From: TMP-24 sp041397305
GTDB taxonomy: Bacteria; Pseudomonadota; Alphaproteobacteria; Rhodobacterales; Rhodobacteraceae
Length of the DNA: 64,000 bases
Assembly (NCBI GenBank): GCA_041397305.1
Contig: JAWKWX010000016.1
Coordinates: 3,846 to 67,845, forward strand
Reading direction: 5' to 3'
Shown here: in pieces, positions 42,155 to 51,192 of the stretch
Layout of the letters: each line of letters starts with the position of its first letter
Numbering within the stretch: the stretch's first letter is position 1
Position numbers and translations under genes: made by a program
Notes under the pieces: generated by a model
What the model was told of the DNA's origin: nothing
The model's database searches: none
The model's input: only the letters and a program-made list of their open reading frames with translations

Positions 42155-43603
42155 ATGAACATCGCCCCGAAACTGTCCCTGCCGACTTACGACCGCTCCC
42201 GCCTGACGCCGGGCATCGTCCATATCGGGCTTGGCAATTTCCATCGCGCCCATATGGCGGTCTATCTCGACGACCTGTTCGGTCGGGGTGAGGGGCATGA
42301 CTGGGCGATCATCGGCGCGGGCGTCCGCGCAGGCGATGCGAAGATGCGCGAGGCGATGCTGGCGCAGGACTGCCTCTCGACGGTCATCGAGCTCGACCCG
42401 TCCGGTCGCAGTGCCCGCCGCGTGGGTGCGATGGTGGATTTCCTGCCGGTCGAACCCGACAACCGCAGCCTGATCGCGGCGATGTCGCACCCCAGGATCC
42501 GCATCGTCAGCCTGACCGTGACCGAGGGCGGCTATTTCATCGATGCGGCCACCGGCCGGTTCGATCCCGACGCACCCGAGATCAGGGCCGACGCGGCCCG
42601 TCCCGGCCATCCCGCCACCGCCTTCGGCGCCATCATCGCCGGGCTGAAGGCGCGCCGGGACGCGGGCATTCCGGCCTTCACCGTGATGTCGTGCGACAAC
42701 CTGCCGGGCAACGGGACGGTCACGCGCGACGCGGTCGTGGGCCTGGCGCGCCTGTCCGACCCGGGCTTTGCCGACTGGATCGACGCGCATGTCGCTTTCC
42801 CGAACGGCATGGTTGACCGGATCACCCCGGCCACCGGCCCGCGCGAACGCGCCATGGCACAGGACTTCGGCCTGGACGATCCGGTTCCGGTGACCTGCGA
42901 GCCCTTCCGCCAATGGGTGGTCGAGGATCATTTCCCCGCCGGACGCCCGGCGCTGGAAAGGGTGGGCGTCACCTTCACGCCCCATGTCCATGCGTTCGAG
43001 GCGATGAAGATCCGCATCCTGAACGGCGGCCATGCGACCATCGCCTATCCGGCGGGTCTGATGGATATCGAGTTTGTGCATGAGGCGATGGCCGACCCGC
43101 TCGTATCGGCCTTCCTCGACCGGGTGGAGCGGGAAGAGATCATCCCTCATGTCGCCCCGGTTCCCGACACGGATCTCGCGGCCTATTATCGGACGGTCCG
43201 CGGACGGTTTGCTAACCGCGAAGTGGCCGACACCGTGCGCAGGCTCTGCCTTGACGGGTCGAACCGCCAGCCGAAATTCATCCTGCCGTCGCTGCGCGAC
43301 GGGCTGGCGGCGGGTGGCAGGGTAGAGGGACTTGCGCTCGTCTCGGCGCTCTGGTGCCGCTATTGCCATGGCGAGACCGACGGCGGCGCCCCGATCGCAC
43401 CGAACGATCCGGGCTGGCAAGAACTGACCCAGCGTGCGGCTGCGGCCCGGCATGCACCTGAGACCTGGCTCGGGATGGTGTCGGTTTACGGCGATCTGGC
43501 CCATGAAGATCGCTTCGCGCAAGCCTTCACGCGACATCTGAACCGCCTCTGGCAGGTCGGCACGCGGCAGGTGATCAGCCAGTACCTTTCGGCAGGCGCA
43601 TGA
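42155..43603 (+). CDS. mtlK: Mannitol 2-dehydrogenase
   Basis: A 482-residue polyol-specific long-chain dehydrogenase that oxidises mannitol to fructose with NAD. Visible are the N-terminal cofactor strand GIVHIGLGNFHRAHMAVYLDD, DNLPGNG and the catalytic KIRILNGGHATIAYPAG (Lys, Asn, His of the KxxxxNxxH motif). The ATG at 42155 lies 1 bp after smoS. Its last 29 bp overlap the 3' end of the convergent beta-galactosidase gene. No xylulokinase or fructokinase gene follows here, as the operon is closed by the opposing gene. Confidence 0.93.
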   Translation: MNIAPKLSLPTYDRSRLTPGIVHIGLGNFHRAHMAVYLDDLFGRGEGHDWAIIGAGVRAGDAKMREAMLAQDCLSTVIELDPSGRSARRVGAMVDFLPVEPDNRSLIAAMSHPRIRIVSLTVTEGGYFIDAATGRFDPDAPEIRADAARPGHPATAFGAIIAGLKARRDAGIPAFTVMSCDNLPGNGTVTRDAVVGLARLSDPGFADWIDAHVAFPNGMVDRITPATGPRERAMAQDFGLDDPVPVTCEPFRQWVVEDHFPAGRPALERVGVTFTPHVHAFEAMKIRILNGGHATIAYPAGLMDIEFVHEAMADPLVSAFLDRVEREEIIPHVAPVPDTDLAAYYRTVRGRFANREVADTVRRLCLDGSNRQPKFILPSLRDGLAAGGRVEGLALVSALWCRYCHGETDGGAPIAPNDPGWQELTQRAAAARHAPETWLGMVSVYGDLAHEDRFAQAFTRHLNRLWQVGTRQVISQYLSAGA

Positions 43604-45515
43604 CCCCTGCCGCGGGGATCCTGCCTGCGGGGCTGTCGACGGGGTAAGGGTTGTGGTTGAACCAGAACCGTTCCCGCCCGCTGTCGCGGACCCGCAGACC
43701 GCGCGGCAGGCGAAGCGTTTCCAGACCCGCCCGTCGGGCGATCTCGGCGATCAGCCGGTCCAGCAGGTCATCATCGCCCCAGCCGCCGACATAGCTGATG
43801 CGCCCGGCGCGGACCGCGACGGCGCGTCCATCCCCGAGCCGCAGGAATGTCTCGCAGCGCGTGTCCAGCTCCTCGCGGTATCCGGTGACCGCGCCGCCAC
43901 CCTGGACGGCCATCGCCATGTCGGGCCTGAGGCTTTCGACCCGCGCCACCGTGACATCGAGGCCGGGAAAGGCGGGCGGCAGCGGCACGGGGATCGAGAA
44001 ATGCCCGTCGCGTGCCGCACTGCGCGGGCCGATCACCACCTCGGCGGCACATGCCGCCAGCGCTTCTCTCAGCGCCTCGGGCATATGGATCAGGCCGGGC
44101 ACGAAGATCGCGCGATAGCCCGCGAGGTCACGACTGTCGGGCGGCAGGATATCCACCGACAGGCCCGCGCGACGAAGCGCGCGGTAATGGGCGAAGAGGA
44201 GGTCGAAATAACTTAGCCCCCGGCCGTGCGGCTGGACGGCCCAGGCCCAGTCGGCCGCATAATCGAATACCAGCGCAACCGGCGCCCGACAGGGTGTGAC
44301 CTCGGGCGCGTCGGCCAGTTCCATGGCCACCGCCCGCGCCTCGGCCAGCCCCGGCGCCTCGGCGCTGTCGGGGCGCAGAAGGCCCGCGTGCATCTGTTCC
44401 TGAGCGAAAGGCGCCTGCCGCCAGCGGAAATAGCAGACCGCCTCTGCACCATGGGCGAAAGCTTCCCAGGTCCAGAGGCGGACCATGCCGGGCAGGGGGG
44501 CGGGATTGTAGGGCGCCCAGTTCACCGGGCCGGGCTGCTGTTCCATCACCCACCAGCGGCCACGCCCGACCGCGCGGTAAAGGTCGTGATGGAAGGCCTG
44601 AAAATCCGGGTCGCCCTGCCGGGCGAAATGACGCTGGTCTTCCGCGCTCGCGCCCACCCGGTCTTCGAGGAAACCCAGCGGGTAGCTGTCCCAGGATGCG
44701 ATATCCAGATCGGCGCCGAGTTTGAAATGGTCGAACTCGGTCACCCGGCCCATGTAATTGTGGGCGATCGGCGCGTCGGAATGGGCGCGGATGATCTCGA
44801 CCTGCGCGCGGTTGAAGCGGGCGACCTGATCGGAGGAAAAGGCCCGGAAGGCAAGGCTGTGGGCCGGGTTCGGTTCGGTCACCGTCAGGTTCGGCAGGTC
44901 GATATCGTCGAAATCGGCATAATCCATCGACCAGAAGACATTGCCCCAGGCCCGGTTCAGCGCGCCGATATCGCCGCCATTGCCGCTCTCCGCCGGAAAG
45001 CGCACGCGCAGCCAGTCGCGGAAGGCGCGGCGCGCGGCGTCGGAATAGGACAGGACCGTATCGTGGCAGCCATATTCATTGTCGGTCTGCCAGGCCGCGA
45101 CATGTGGGTTGCGGCCGTAGCGGCGGGCTATCTCGGTCACGATCCGGCGGCAGTCGGCCAGATAGCCCTCATGGCTGAAGCAATAATGGCGGCGCGAGCC
45201 GAACCTGCGCGGGCGCCCCTCGGCATCGAAGGCCAGCATGTCGGGGTGACGGTCGAGCACCCATTTCGGCGGTGTGGCGGTGGGCGTTCCAAGCACGACC
45301 TTCAGGCCCGCGCGCCCGAGTGTCCCGATCGCCCGGTCGAGCCAGCCCCAATTGAGCCGCCCCGGCTCCGGCTCGATCCGACCCCAGGCGAATTCGCCGA
45401 TCCGCACCCAGGTCAGACCGGCCTCGGCCATCCGCCGCGCATCCTCGGCCCATTGCGCCTCGGGCCAGTGTTCGGGATAGTAGCAGACGCCGAGCGTCCG
45501 GCGCAGCGCGGTCAT
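43575..45515 (-). CDS. Beta-galactosidase, glycoside hydrolase family 42
   Basis: A 646-residue cytoplasmic GH42 enzyme; no signal peptide is seen. The N-terminal TIM barrel has LGVCYYPEHWPEAQWAED, WVRIGEFAWGRIEP, the acid/base Glu in WQTDNEYGCHDT and the nucleophile region WWVMEQQPGPVNWAPYNP. The trimerisation domain (VALVFDYAADWAWAVQPHGR) and a short C-terminal beta domain follow. GH42 enzymes release galactose from small beta-galactosides. The ATG overlaps the dgoK stop (ATGA). It is the last gene of the galactoside operon and overlaps mtlK by 29 bp tail to tail. Confidence 0.93.
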   Translation of the reverse strand: MTALRRTLGVCYYPEHWPEAQWAEDARRMAEAGLTWVRIGEFAWGRIEPEPGRLNWGWLDRAIGTLGRAGLKVVLGTPTATPPKWVLDRHPDMLAFDAEGRPRRFGSRRHYCFSHEGYLADCRRIVTEIARRYGRNPHVAAWQTDNEYGCHDTVLSYSDAARRAFRDWLRVRFPAESGNGGDIGALNRAWGNVFWSMDYADFDDIDLPNLTVTEPNPAHSLAFRAFSSDQVARFNRAQVEIIRAHSDAPIAHNYMGRVTEFDHFKLGADLDIASWDSYPLGFLEDRVGASAEDQRHFARQGDPDFQAFHHDLYRAVGRGRWWVMEQQPGPVNWAPYNPAPLPGMVRLWTWEAFAHGAEAVCYFRWRQAPFAQEQMHAGLLRPDSAEAPGLAEARAVAMELADAPEVTPCRAPVALVFDYAADWAWAVQPHGRGLSYFDLLFAHYRALRRAGLSVDILPPDSRDLAGYRAIFVPGLIHMPEALREALAACAAEVVIGPRSAARDGHFSIPVPLPPAFPGLDVTVARVESLRPDMAMAVQGGGAVTGYREELDTRCETFLRLGDGRAVAVRAGRISYVGGWGDDDLLDRLIAEIARRAGLETLRLPRGLRVRDSGRERFWFNHNPYPVDSPAGRIPAAGVMRLPKGTG

Positions 45516-46435
45516 CTGTCGTCCTCCGCCAGCGTGCGCCACGCGGCGGCGAGGCCCATCAGCGTCATACGTTCGGCATTGACCGTGCGGGCGGGCGCGC
45601 CCTGCGCCTCAAGCGCTGTCCGGTAGGCGGCCGACAGCCCGCCCTCGCCAAGAATGACGATCTGCTGCCCCAGCCAGTAGGGTCGCGCCGCGGCAAGCTC
45701 TGCCCCGATCAGAAGACCAGACAGGCGAGACCGCGCGCGGGTGGCATCGAGCCCTGACAGAAGCGCCTCGGCGCGGATCGAGAACAGATCGCCCGCCAGC
45801 GTCTGCGGGCGCGACATGACATGGGTGACGGCGGCGGCGAATGTCTCGGCGTCGAAGCCCGAGGGCGCGATTGAATGGCGCAGCACCGACTGGCCCGACA
45901 GAAGCGCGAAGATCTCGCCGGTCATGAATGTGCGGAAGCTCACCACCTCGCCCGCGCTGATATGGGCCCATTTGCAATGGGTGCCGGGCAGGCAGAGGAC
46001 GCCGTCGAAACCGGGCTCCGACGCGAGGAAGCCGGCGATCTGGGTTTCTTCGCCGCGCATCACGTCGGCGGGCGCGGCCTGGCTCATGCCCGGCAGGATA
46101 TGGACCGAAAGCCGCGGGTCGCGGGTTTCGACCTTCAGCGCCTGCGCGATGCCCGGCGGCCGTGCGGGAACCGGGACATAGCGCGCCTCCTGCCAGCCCT
46201 GCCGCGCGCCCACCATGCCGCAGGCAACGACCGTCAGCCTGCCGTGGTCTGGCAGATCGCCAGCGAGAAGGTCGAGCAGGATCGGTTCGAACTCCTCCGG
46301 CCTGAGTTTGCCCATGCCGCGGTCCGACCGGACCTCGCCCAGTACCTCGCCCGCTGCATCAAGCCGCCAGAGCCGAAGATTGCTGGTGCCCCAGTCGACG
46401 GCGATCCAGGCGGCGCGTTCCGGCAAGCGGCTCAT
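45512..46435 (-). CDS. dgoK: 2-dehydro-3-deoxygalactonokinase
   Basis: A 307-residue ASKHA-fold kinase that phosphorylates 2-keto-3-deoxy-galactonate at C6 in oxidative galactose breakdown. Motifs are WIAVDWGTSNLRLWRLD (phosphate 1), VVACGMVGARQGWQEARYVP, HILPGMSQAAPADVMRGEETQI, LCLPGTHCKWAHI and VILGEGGLSAAYRTAL. The ATG at 46435 overlaps the SDR stop (ATGA) and its stop overlaps the GH42 ATG. The kinase assigns the operon to the De Ley-Doudoroff route; its partner aldolase DgoA is not in the window. Confidence 0.93.
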   Translation of the reverse strand: MSRLPERAAWIAVDWGTSNLRLWRLDAAGEVLGEVRSDRGMGKLRPEEFEPILLDLLAGDLPDHGRLTVVACGMVGARQGWQEARYVPVPARPPGIAQALKVETRDPRLSVHILPGMSQAAPADVMRGEETQIAGFLASEPGFDGVLCLPGTHCKWAHISAGEVVSFRTFMTGEIFALLSGQSVLRHSIAPSGFDAETFAAAVTHVMSRPQTLAGDLFSIRAEALLSGLDATRARSRLSGLLIGAELAAARPYWLGQQIVILGEGGLSAAYRTALEAQGAPARTVNAERMTLMGLAAAWRTLAEDDR

Positions 46436-47202
46436 CCGGTCACCACCACGCCGCCGTCGATCACCAAGGCCTGCCCGGTCATCATCTTCGAAATGTCCGA
46501 GGCGAGAAACAGGGTGCCACCCACGACATCCTCGGGCGCCAGCGTGTCCTTCAGGCACTGCCGGTCGATATGCGCGGCAAGCCCTTCGGGCGTCACCCAC
46601 AGGTCCTTCTGCTTCTGCGTCAGCACCCAGCCGGGGGCGAGCGCGTTCACCCTGATCCGGTCCGGCCCGAATTCGCGCGCGAGCGTGCGGGTCAGTCCGT
46701 TGATGCCGGAATTGGCCGTCACGTAAAGCGGATAGCCCGCATTGCCCATCATGTAGCTGATCGACGAAAAATTGACGATCGAGCCGCCGCCCGACGCCTT
46801 CATGCCGGGAATGACCGCCTGCGCCGCGAAGAAATAGGCCTTGAGATTGATCGCCATCGACCAGTCCCAGAAGGCCTCGTCGGTCTCCATCGTCCTGTGG
46901 CGCTTGTCGTTGGCGGCATTGTTGACCAGCACGCGGACCGGCCCGTGCGCCCCGGCGGCCTGCGCGACGGCGGCCTTCAGCGCGGCGATGTCGGTGATGT
47001 CGCAGGGAATGAAGAGTGGCCGGTTGCCGGTCTCGTCCGCCATCTGATCACAAAAGGCCGTGGAGTCGGAGCGCTGCACGAAGGCGACCTTCGCGCCCTG
47101 CCTGAGGAAACCTTCGGTCAGGCTGGCGCCGATGCCCGATCCGCCGCCGGTGATGAAGACGGAGGCGCCTGCAAGGTCATGGAACGTGGCGTTCAAACCC
47201 AT
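46432..47202 (-). CDS. SDR family sugar dehydrogenase (probable galactose 1-dehydrogenase) with altered active site
   Basis: A 256-residue short-chain dehydrogenase with TGGGSGIGASL, NNAAN, the Ser in VNFSSISYMMG and APGWVLT. The usual YxxxK catalytic pair reads YVTANSGINGL, so the expected Lys is Asn (codon AAT, clear in the sequence). The upstream dehydratase stop and this ATG share one base (TGATG), and dgoK overlaps downstream. Context points to oxidation of D-galactose or a related aldose to the lactone. The Asn could change the mechanism, so activity is not assured. Confidence 0.8.
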   Translation of the reverse strand: MGLNATFHDLAGASVFITGGGSGIGASLTEGFLRQGAKVAFVQRSDSTAFCDQMADETGNRPLFIPCDITDIAALKAAVAQAAGAHGPVRVLVNNAANDKRHRTMETDEAFWDWSMAINLKAYFFAAQAVIPGMKASGGGSIVNFSSISYMMGNAGYPLYVTANSGINGLTRTLAREFGPDRIRVNALAPGWVLTQKQKDLWVTPEGLAAHIDRQCLKDTLAPEDVVGGTLFLASDISKMMTGQALVIDGGVVVTG

Positions 47203-48911
47203 CAATGGCTCTCCCGCGTCACGGGCCGCGTGTCCTTGCCGACGAGGAAATCGAGGTCGGCACCCCGGTCGGCCTGCAGGACATGGTCGATATAGAGTTT
47301 CGCATAACCGCGCGTGTAGGGGCTTTCCTCGGGCGCCCATGCCGCGCGGCGGGTTGCAAGCTCCGCCTGGTCGACCAGAAGCTCCAGCACACCCGCCTTG
47401 GCAGAGACCCTGATCCGGTCGCCGGTCTTCACCAGCGCCAGCGTTCCGCCCGCCTGCGCCTCGGGCGAGACATGCAGGATCACCGTGCCGAAGGCGGTGC
47501 CGGACATGCGAGCGTCCGAAATGCGGATCATGTCGCGCACGCCCTGTTTCACCAGCGCGCGCGGGATCGGCATGTTGCCAACCTCCGGCATGCCCGGATA
47601 GCCCTTCGGACCGCAGCCCTTCAGGACTAGGATCGTCTCGGGCGTCACGGGCAGATCCTCGCGGTCGATGTTGGCCTTCATGTCCTCGATACTCTTGAAC
47701 ACATGCGCGACGCCTTCATGTTCCAGCAGCGCGGGCGTCGCCGCCGAAGGTTTAACGATGGCGCCGTTTGGCGCGAGATTGCCCTTCAGCACCCGGATGC
47801 CCGCTGCCGGTTTCACCGGATCGGCGAAGGGGCGGATCACGTCGCGGTTCCAGCATTCCGCGCCTTCGGCATAGGCCGAGATATCCTTGCCCATGACCGT
47901 GGTGGCCTTGCGCAGATGGTCCCCGAGTTCCTTCAGCACCACGGGCATGCCGCCCGCATAGCAGAAATCCTCCATCAGGTACTTGCCCGACGGCATGCAG
48001 TTGACGAGGAGAGGAATGTCCGACCCGATCTCGAAATCCTCAAGCGCAAGGTCGACGCCGACCCGGCCTGCGATGGCCAGCAGATGGACGACGGCGTTCG
48101 TCGAGCCGCCAACGGCGGCATTGGCGAGGATCGCGTTTTCGAAGGCCGCTCTCGTCATGACCTTCGAGGGGCGCAGGTCCTCGTCCACCATCTCGACGAT
48201 CCGCCTGCCGGTCAGATGCGCCAGCGCCATGCGGCGGGCATCGACGGCGGGAAGGGCGGCATTGGTCGGAAGGCTCATGCCCATCGCCTCGACAAGGCTT
48301 GCCATGGTGGAGGCGGTTCCCATCGTCATGCAGACGCCTTTCGAGCGGCTCATGCCGGATTCCGCCGCCATGAAATCCTTCAAGGTCATTTCGCCCGCGC
48401 GGACAGCTTCGGAAAATTTCCACACGTCCGTGCCAGAGCCGATGTCCTTGCCCTGCCACTTGCCATTCAGCATCGGGCCGGAGGAGACGACGATGGCGGG
48501 CAGATCGACCGAGGCCGCGCCCATCAGCTGCCCCGGCGTGGTCTTGTCGCAGCCGCCCAAGAGCACCACGCCGTCCATCCCGTAGGCGCGGATCGATTCC
48601 TCGACATCCATCGCCAGAAGATTGCGAAAGAGCATGGCGGTCGGCTTCATCTGCGTTTCGCCGAGCGACATGACCGGGAATTCGACCGGAAAACCGCCCG
48701 CCTCCCACACACCGCGCTTCACCCCTTCGGCAAGGTCGCGAAGGCCGGAATTGCAGGGCGTGAGCTCCGACCAGGTGTTGCAGATGCCGATCACCGGGCG
48801 GCCGTCGAAGACATGGTCGGGGAAACCCTGGTTCTTCATCCAGGACCGGTGGATGAACCCGTCCTTGTCGAGCTTGCCATACCAGGCGCGGTTGCGGCGG
48901 TTCTTTGTCAT
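47202..48911 (-). CDS. IlvD/Edd-family sugar-acid dehydratase (arabinonate/galactonate type)
   Basis: A 569-residue Fe-S dehydratase close to the L-arabinonate dehydratase of Rhizobium: MKNQGFPDHVFDGRPVIGIC followed by NTWSELTPCN, LLGGCDKTTPGQLMGAAS, KGVCMTMGTASTMASLVEAM, GSTNAVVHLLAIAGRVG and KGCGPKGYPGMPEVGNM. Cluster Cys are those of TPCN, GGCDK and VCMTMG. Arabinonate dehydratases of this group are reported to act on D-fuconate and D-galactonate too. With dgoK adjacent, galactonate to 2-keto-3-deoxygalactonate is the likely reaction. The ATG at 48911 sits just after a dispersed motif. Confidence 0.88.
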   Translation of the reverse strand: MTKNRRNRAWYGKLDKDGFIHRSWMKNQGFPDHVFDGRPVIGICNTWSELTPCNSGLRDLAEGVKRGVWEAGGFPVEFPVMSLGETQMKPTAMLFRNLLAMDVEESIRAYGMDGVVLLGGCDKTTPGQLMGAASVDLPAIVVSSGPMLNGKWQGKDIGSGTDVWKFSEAVRAGEMTLKDFMAAESGMSRSKGVCMTMGTASTMASLVEAMGMSLPTNAALPAVDARRMALAHLTGRRIVEMVDEDLRPSKVMTRAAFENAILANAAVGGSTNAVVHLLAIAGRVGVDLALEDFEIGSDIPLLVNCMPSGKYLMEDFCYAGGMPVVLKELGDHLRKATTVMGKDISAYAEGAECWNRDVIRPFADPVKPAAGIRVLKGNLAPNGAIVKPSAATPALLEHEGVAHVFKSIEDMKANIDREDLPVTPETILVLKGCGPKGYPGMPEVGNMPIPRALVKQGVRDMIRISDARMSGTAFGTVILHVSPEAQAGGTLALVKTGDRIRVSAKAGVLELLVDQAELATRRAAWAPEESPYTRGYAKLYIDHVLQADRGADLDFLVGKDTRPVTRESH

Positions 48912-48944
48912 GTTACCTTCGGGAATTGCGGACAGTTGGGGAGC

Positions 48945-48978
48945 CTCCGGCGGAGGTATTTGGGCCAAGATGAAAGGG
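48945..48978 (-). repeat. Dispersed intergenic motif, copy 3
   Basis: CCTCCGGCGGAGGTATTTGG then GCCAAGATGAAAGG, the fullest copy in the window. It sits between the melA-like stop and the dehydratase start, inside one operon. CCTCCGGCGGAGG is itself palindromic. Related copies are at 11306-11336 and 21518-21550. Confidence 0.65.
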
Positions 48979-48984
48979 CAACTC

Positions 48985-50340
48985 TCATGCGGCCCTTGCC
49001 TTCCGCGCCCAAGGCGGCAGCCAGTCGCCATGGGCAGTGATCAGATCGTCCATCAGGGCGCGGATCTGGCCAAGGTCAAGCTCGGCCGCCGTATGCGGAT
49101 CGAGCATTGCGGCATGGTAGATATGGTCGCGGTTCTCGGTCAGGAGGGCGGCGACCGTCAGCTCCTGCACATTCACATTGCTGCGCATCAGCGCGGTCAG
49201 CTGCGGGGCGAGGTCTGTGACGGGCGTCGGCTGGATTCCGTTCGCATCAACAAGGCAGGGCACTTCGACCGCACAGCCCTCGGGCAGTTGCGGGATGAGG
49301 CCACGGTTCGCCACATTGCCGTAGATGACCGCAGGCGTGCCGGTCTTGACCGCATTCATGATCGTGGCGGCATATTCGTGGCTTTGCTTCACCTCTATCC
49401 GGTCTGCCGTGCGATAGGCCTCGGCCTGTGCCTTCCAGGAAGCGGCCTGTTCCTCGCAGCGCTTGGGATATTCGTCGAGCGGGATGCGGAAGCGCTCGAT
49501 CAGGTCGGGGCGGTGGGATTTGATGAACCAGGGCACATATTCGGCGAAATGTTCCGAGCTTTCGGTGACGAAATGGCCGAAGTGCTTCATCACCTCATAG
49601 CGGACGAGGTTCGGGCAGCGCGGGTTCCAGCTGCTTTCAAGCGGGATGCGGCCCGCGCGGTAGCCGTCGCGGAGCGCGGGGTAAAGGTCGCGGATCGTGC
49701 CGTCCGGTTGGCGCTGGCCGAACTCGAGATAGAAGGCCATGTGGTTGATGCCGCCCGCCCGGTAGACGAGCGTTTCGGGGTCGATCCCGAGATCGCGCGC
49801 CAGCTCATGGGCAGTGCCCTGCACCGAATGGCAAAGGCCCACCTGGCGGATATCCGGGTAGCGCGCGGCGATCGCCCAGGTGTTGATCGCCATCGGGTTG
49901 ACGTATTGCAGCAGGATCGCGTCCGGGCAGAGGGTGCGCATATCCTCGCAGATCGCCCAGAGGTGCGGCACGGTCCTCAAGGCCCGCATGATGCCGCCGA
50001 CGCCCAGCGTATCGGCAATGGTCTGGCGCAGGCCATGCGCTTTCGGCACGTCGAAGTCGGTGACGGTGCAGGGCCGGTAGCCGCCGATCTGGAAGGCGAC
50101 GATCACGAAATCCGCGCCGTCGAGCGCCGCCCGGCGGTCGGTGTGGGTTTCCACTTTCGCGCCGGTGCCGAGGGTCGCGACCAGTTTCCGCGCGACCAGC
50201 GCGCTTTCGGCCAGCCGTTCACTGTCGATGTCCATCAGTGCGATGGTCGCATCGGCAAGCGCGGGGACATTCAGCGCATCGCCGATGATGTTCTTCATGA
50301 AGACGGTCGATCCCGCACCGATGAAGGCGATTCTGGTCAT
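48985..50340 (-). CDS. melA: Alpha-galactosidase, glycoside hydrolase family 4
   Basis: A 451-residue GH4 enzyme, the same length as I recall for E. coli MelA. It needs NAD and Mn and cleaves alpha-galactosides such as melibiose by a redox mechanism. Motifs are FIGAGSTVF (NAD), YVNPMAINTWA, the metal Cys in LCHSVQGTAHELA, the metal His in AGGINHMAFYL and the NVANRGLIPQLPEGCAVEVPC strand. The open frame runs upstream into the permease gene, but the ATG at 50340 starts MTRIAFIGAGS and overlaps the permease stop. Some GH4 members take alpha-glucuronides or glucosides, so the name depends on context. Confidence 0.85.
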   Translation of the reverse strand: MTRIAFIGAGSTVFMKNIIGDALNVPALADATIALMDIDSERLAESALVARKLVATLGTGAKVETHTDRRAALDGADFVIVAFQIGGYRPCTVTDFDVPKAHGLRQTIADTLGVGGIMRALRTVPHLWAICEDMRTLCPDAILLQYVNPMAINTWAIAARYPDIRQVGLCHSVQGTAHELARDLGIDPETLVYRAGGINHMAFYLEFGQRQPDGTIRDLYPALRDGYRAGRIPLESSWNPRCPNLVRYEVMKHFGHFVTESSEHFAEYVPWFIKSHRPDLIERFRIPLDEYPKRCEEQAASWKAQAEAYRTADRIEVKQSHEYAATIMNAVKTGTPAVIYGNVANRGLIPQLPEGCAVEVPCLVDANGIQPTPVTDLAPQLTALMRSNVNVQELTVAALLTENRDHIYHAAMLDPHTAAELDLGQIRALMDDLITAHGDWLPPWARKARAA

Positions 50341-51182
50341 TTGACCGCTCCGAGTGTCAGACCGGCGATGAAATGCCGCTGCATGAGGAAGAACATGGCC
50401 ACGGGGGGCAGGGCGGCGAGGATCGAGCCCGCGCTGACCAGATGCCATTGCGCGATCCACTGGCCGTTTAGCGAGGAGAGGCCAGCCGTGATCGGCTGCG
50501 ACTCCGGCGAGTTCGACAGGACCGTGGCCCAGAAGAAATCGTTCCAGATGAAGGTGAAGATCAGGACCGAGAGCGCCGCGATCGCGGGCCGCATCAAGGG
50601 CAGGACGACGTACCAGAAGATCCGGACCTCGCTGACGCCTTCGACGCGCGCGGCCTCGATCAGTTCGAACGGCAAGGCCTTGATGAAATTGCGCATGAAG
50701 AGCGTGCAGAAGCCGGTCTGGAAGGCGATGTGAAAGAGCGCGAGCCCGTACCAGGTGTTGTACATGCCCAGCTGCAGGGTCAGATCGCGCACCGGCACCA
50801 TCAGGATCTGGAAGGGCACGAAATTGCCGGCGACGAAGAGGAAGAAGACCAGAAGGTTGGAGCGGAAGCGGTAGATCGCCAGCGCGAAACCGGTCATGCA
50901 CGACAGGGCCACGGCGCCGATCACCGTCGGGACGGTGACCTTGAAGGAATTCAGCATATAGGCGCCCATCGGCGAATTGGCGAAGACGTCTCGGTAATTC
51001 GAAAAGGCGAGCGCCGAGGGCAGGCCAAAGTAATTGCCCTGCGCGAGGTCCGAAGCCGGGCGCACCGAGGTGACGGCGACGCCGATCAGCGGCAGGAGCC
51101 AGAGGACCAGCGCGACCGGCACGGCGATCTTGTAAAGCCATTGGGTGGGGGCGGATGTCTGTTCGATGGGTCTGGGAAACAT
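50337..51182 (-). CDS. Sugar ABC transporter permease (MalG type)
   Basis: A 281-residue inner-membrane permease with six helices, starting with VALVLWLLPLIGVAVTSVRP. The EAA loop reads EAARVEGVSEVRIFWYVVLPLMRP and the C-terminus is HFIAGLTLGAVK. It is translationally coupled to melA (ATGA) and starts 10 bp after the MalF-type permease. It probably imports galactosides bound by the periplasmic protein upstream. Confidence 0.92.
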   Translation of the reverse strand: MFPRPIEQTSAPTQWLYKIAVPVALVLWLLPLIGVAVTSVRPASDLAQGNYFGLPSALAFSNYRDVFANSPMGAYMLNSFKVTVPTVIGAVALSCMTGFALAIYRFRSNLLVFFLFVAGNFVPFQILMVPVRDLTLQLGMYNTWYGLALFHIAFQTGFCTLFMRNFIKALPFELIEAARVEGVSEVRIFWYVVLPLMRPAIAALSVLIFTFIWNDFFWATVLSNSPESQPITAGLSSLNGQWIAQWHLVSAGSILAALPPVAMFFLMQRHFIAGLTLGAVK

Positions 51183-51192
51183 CGCGGGCCCC

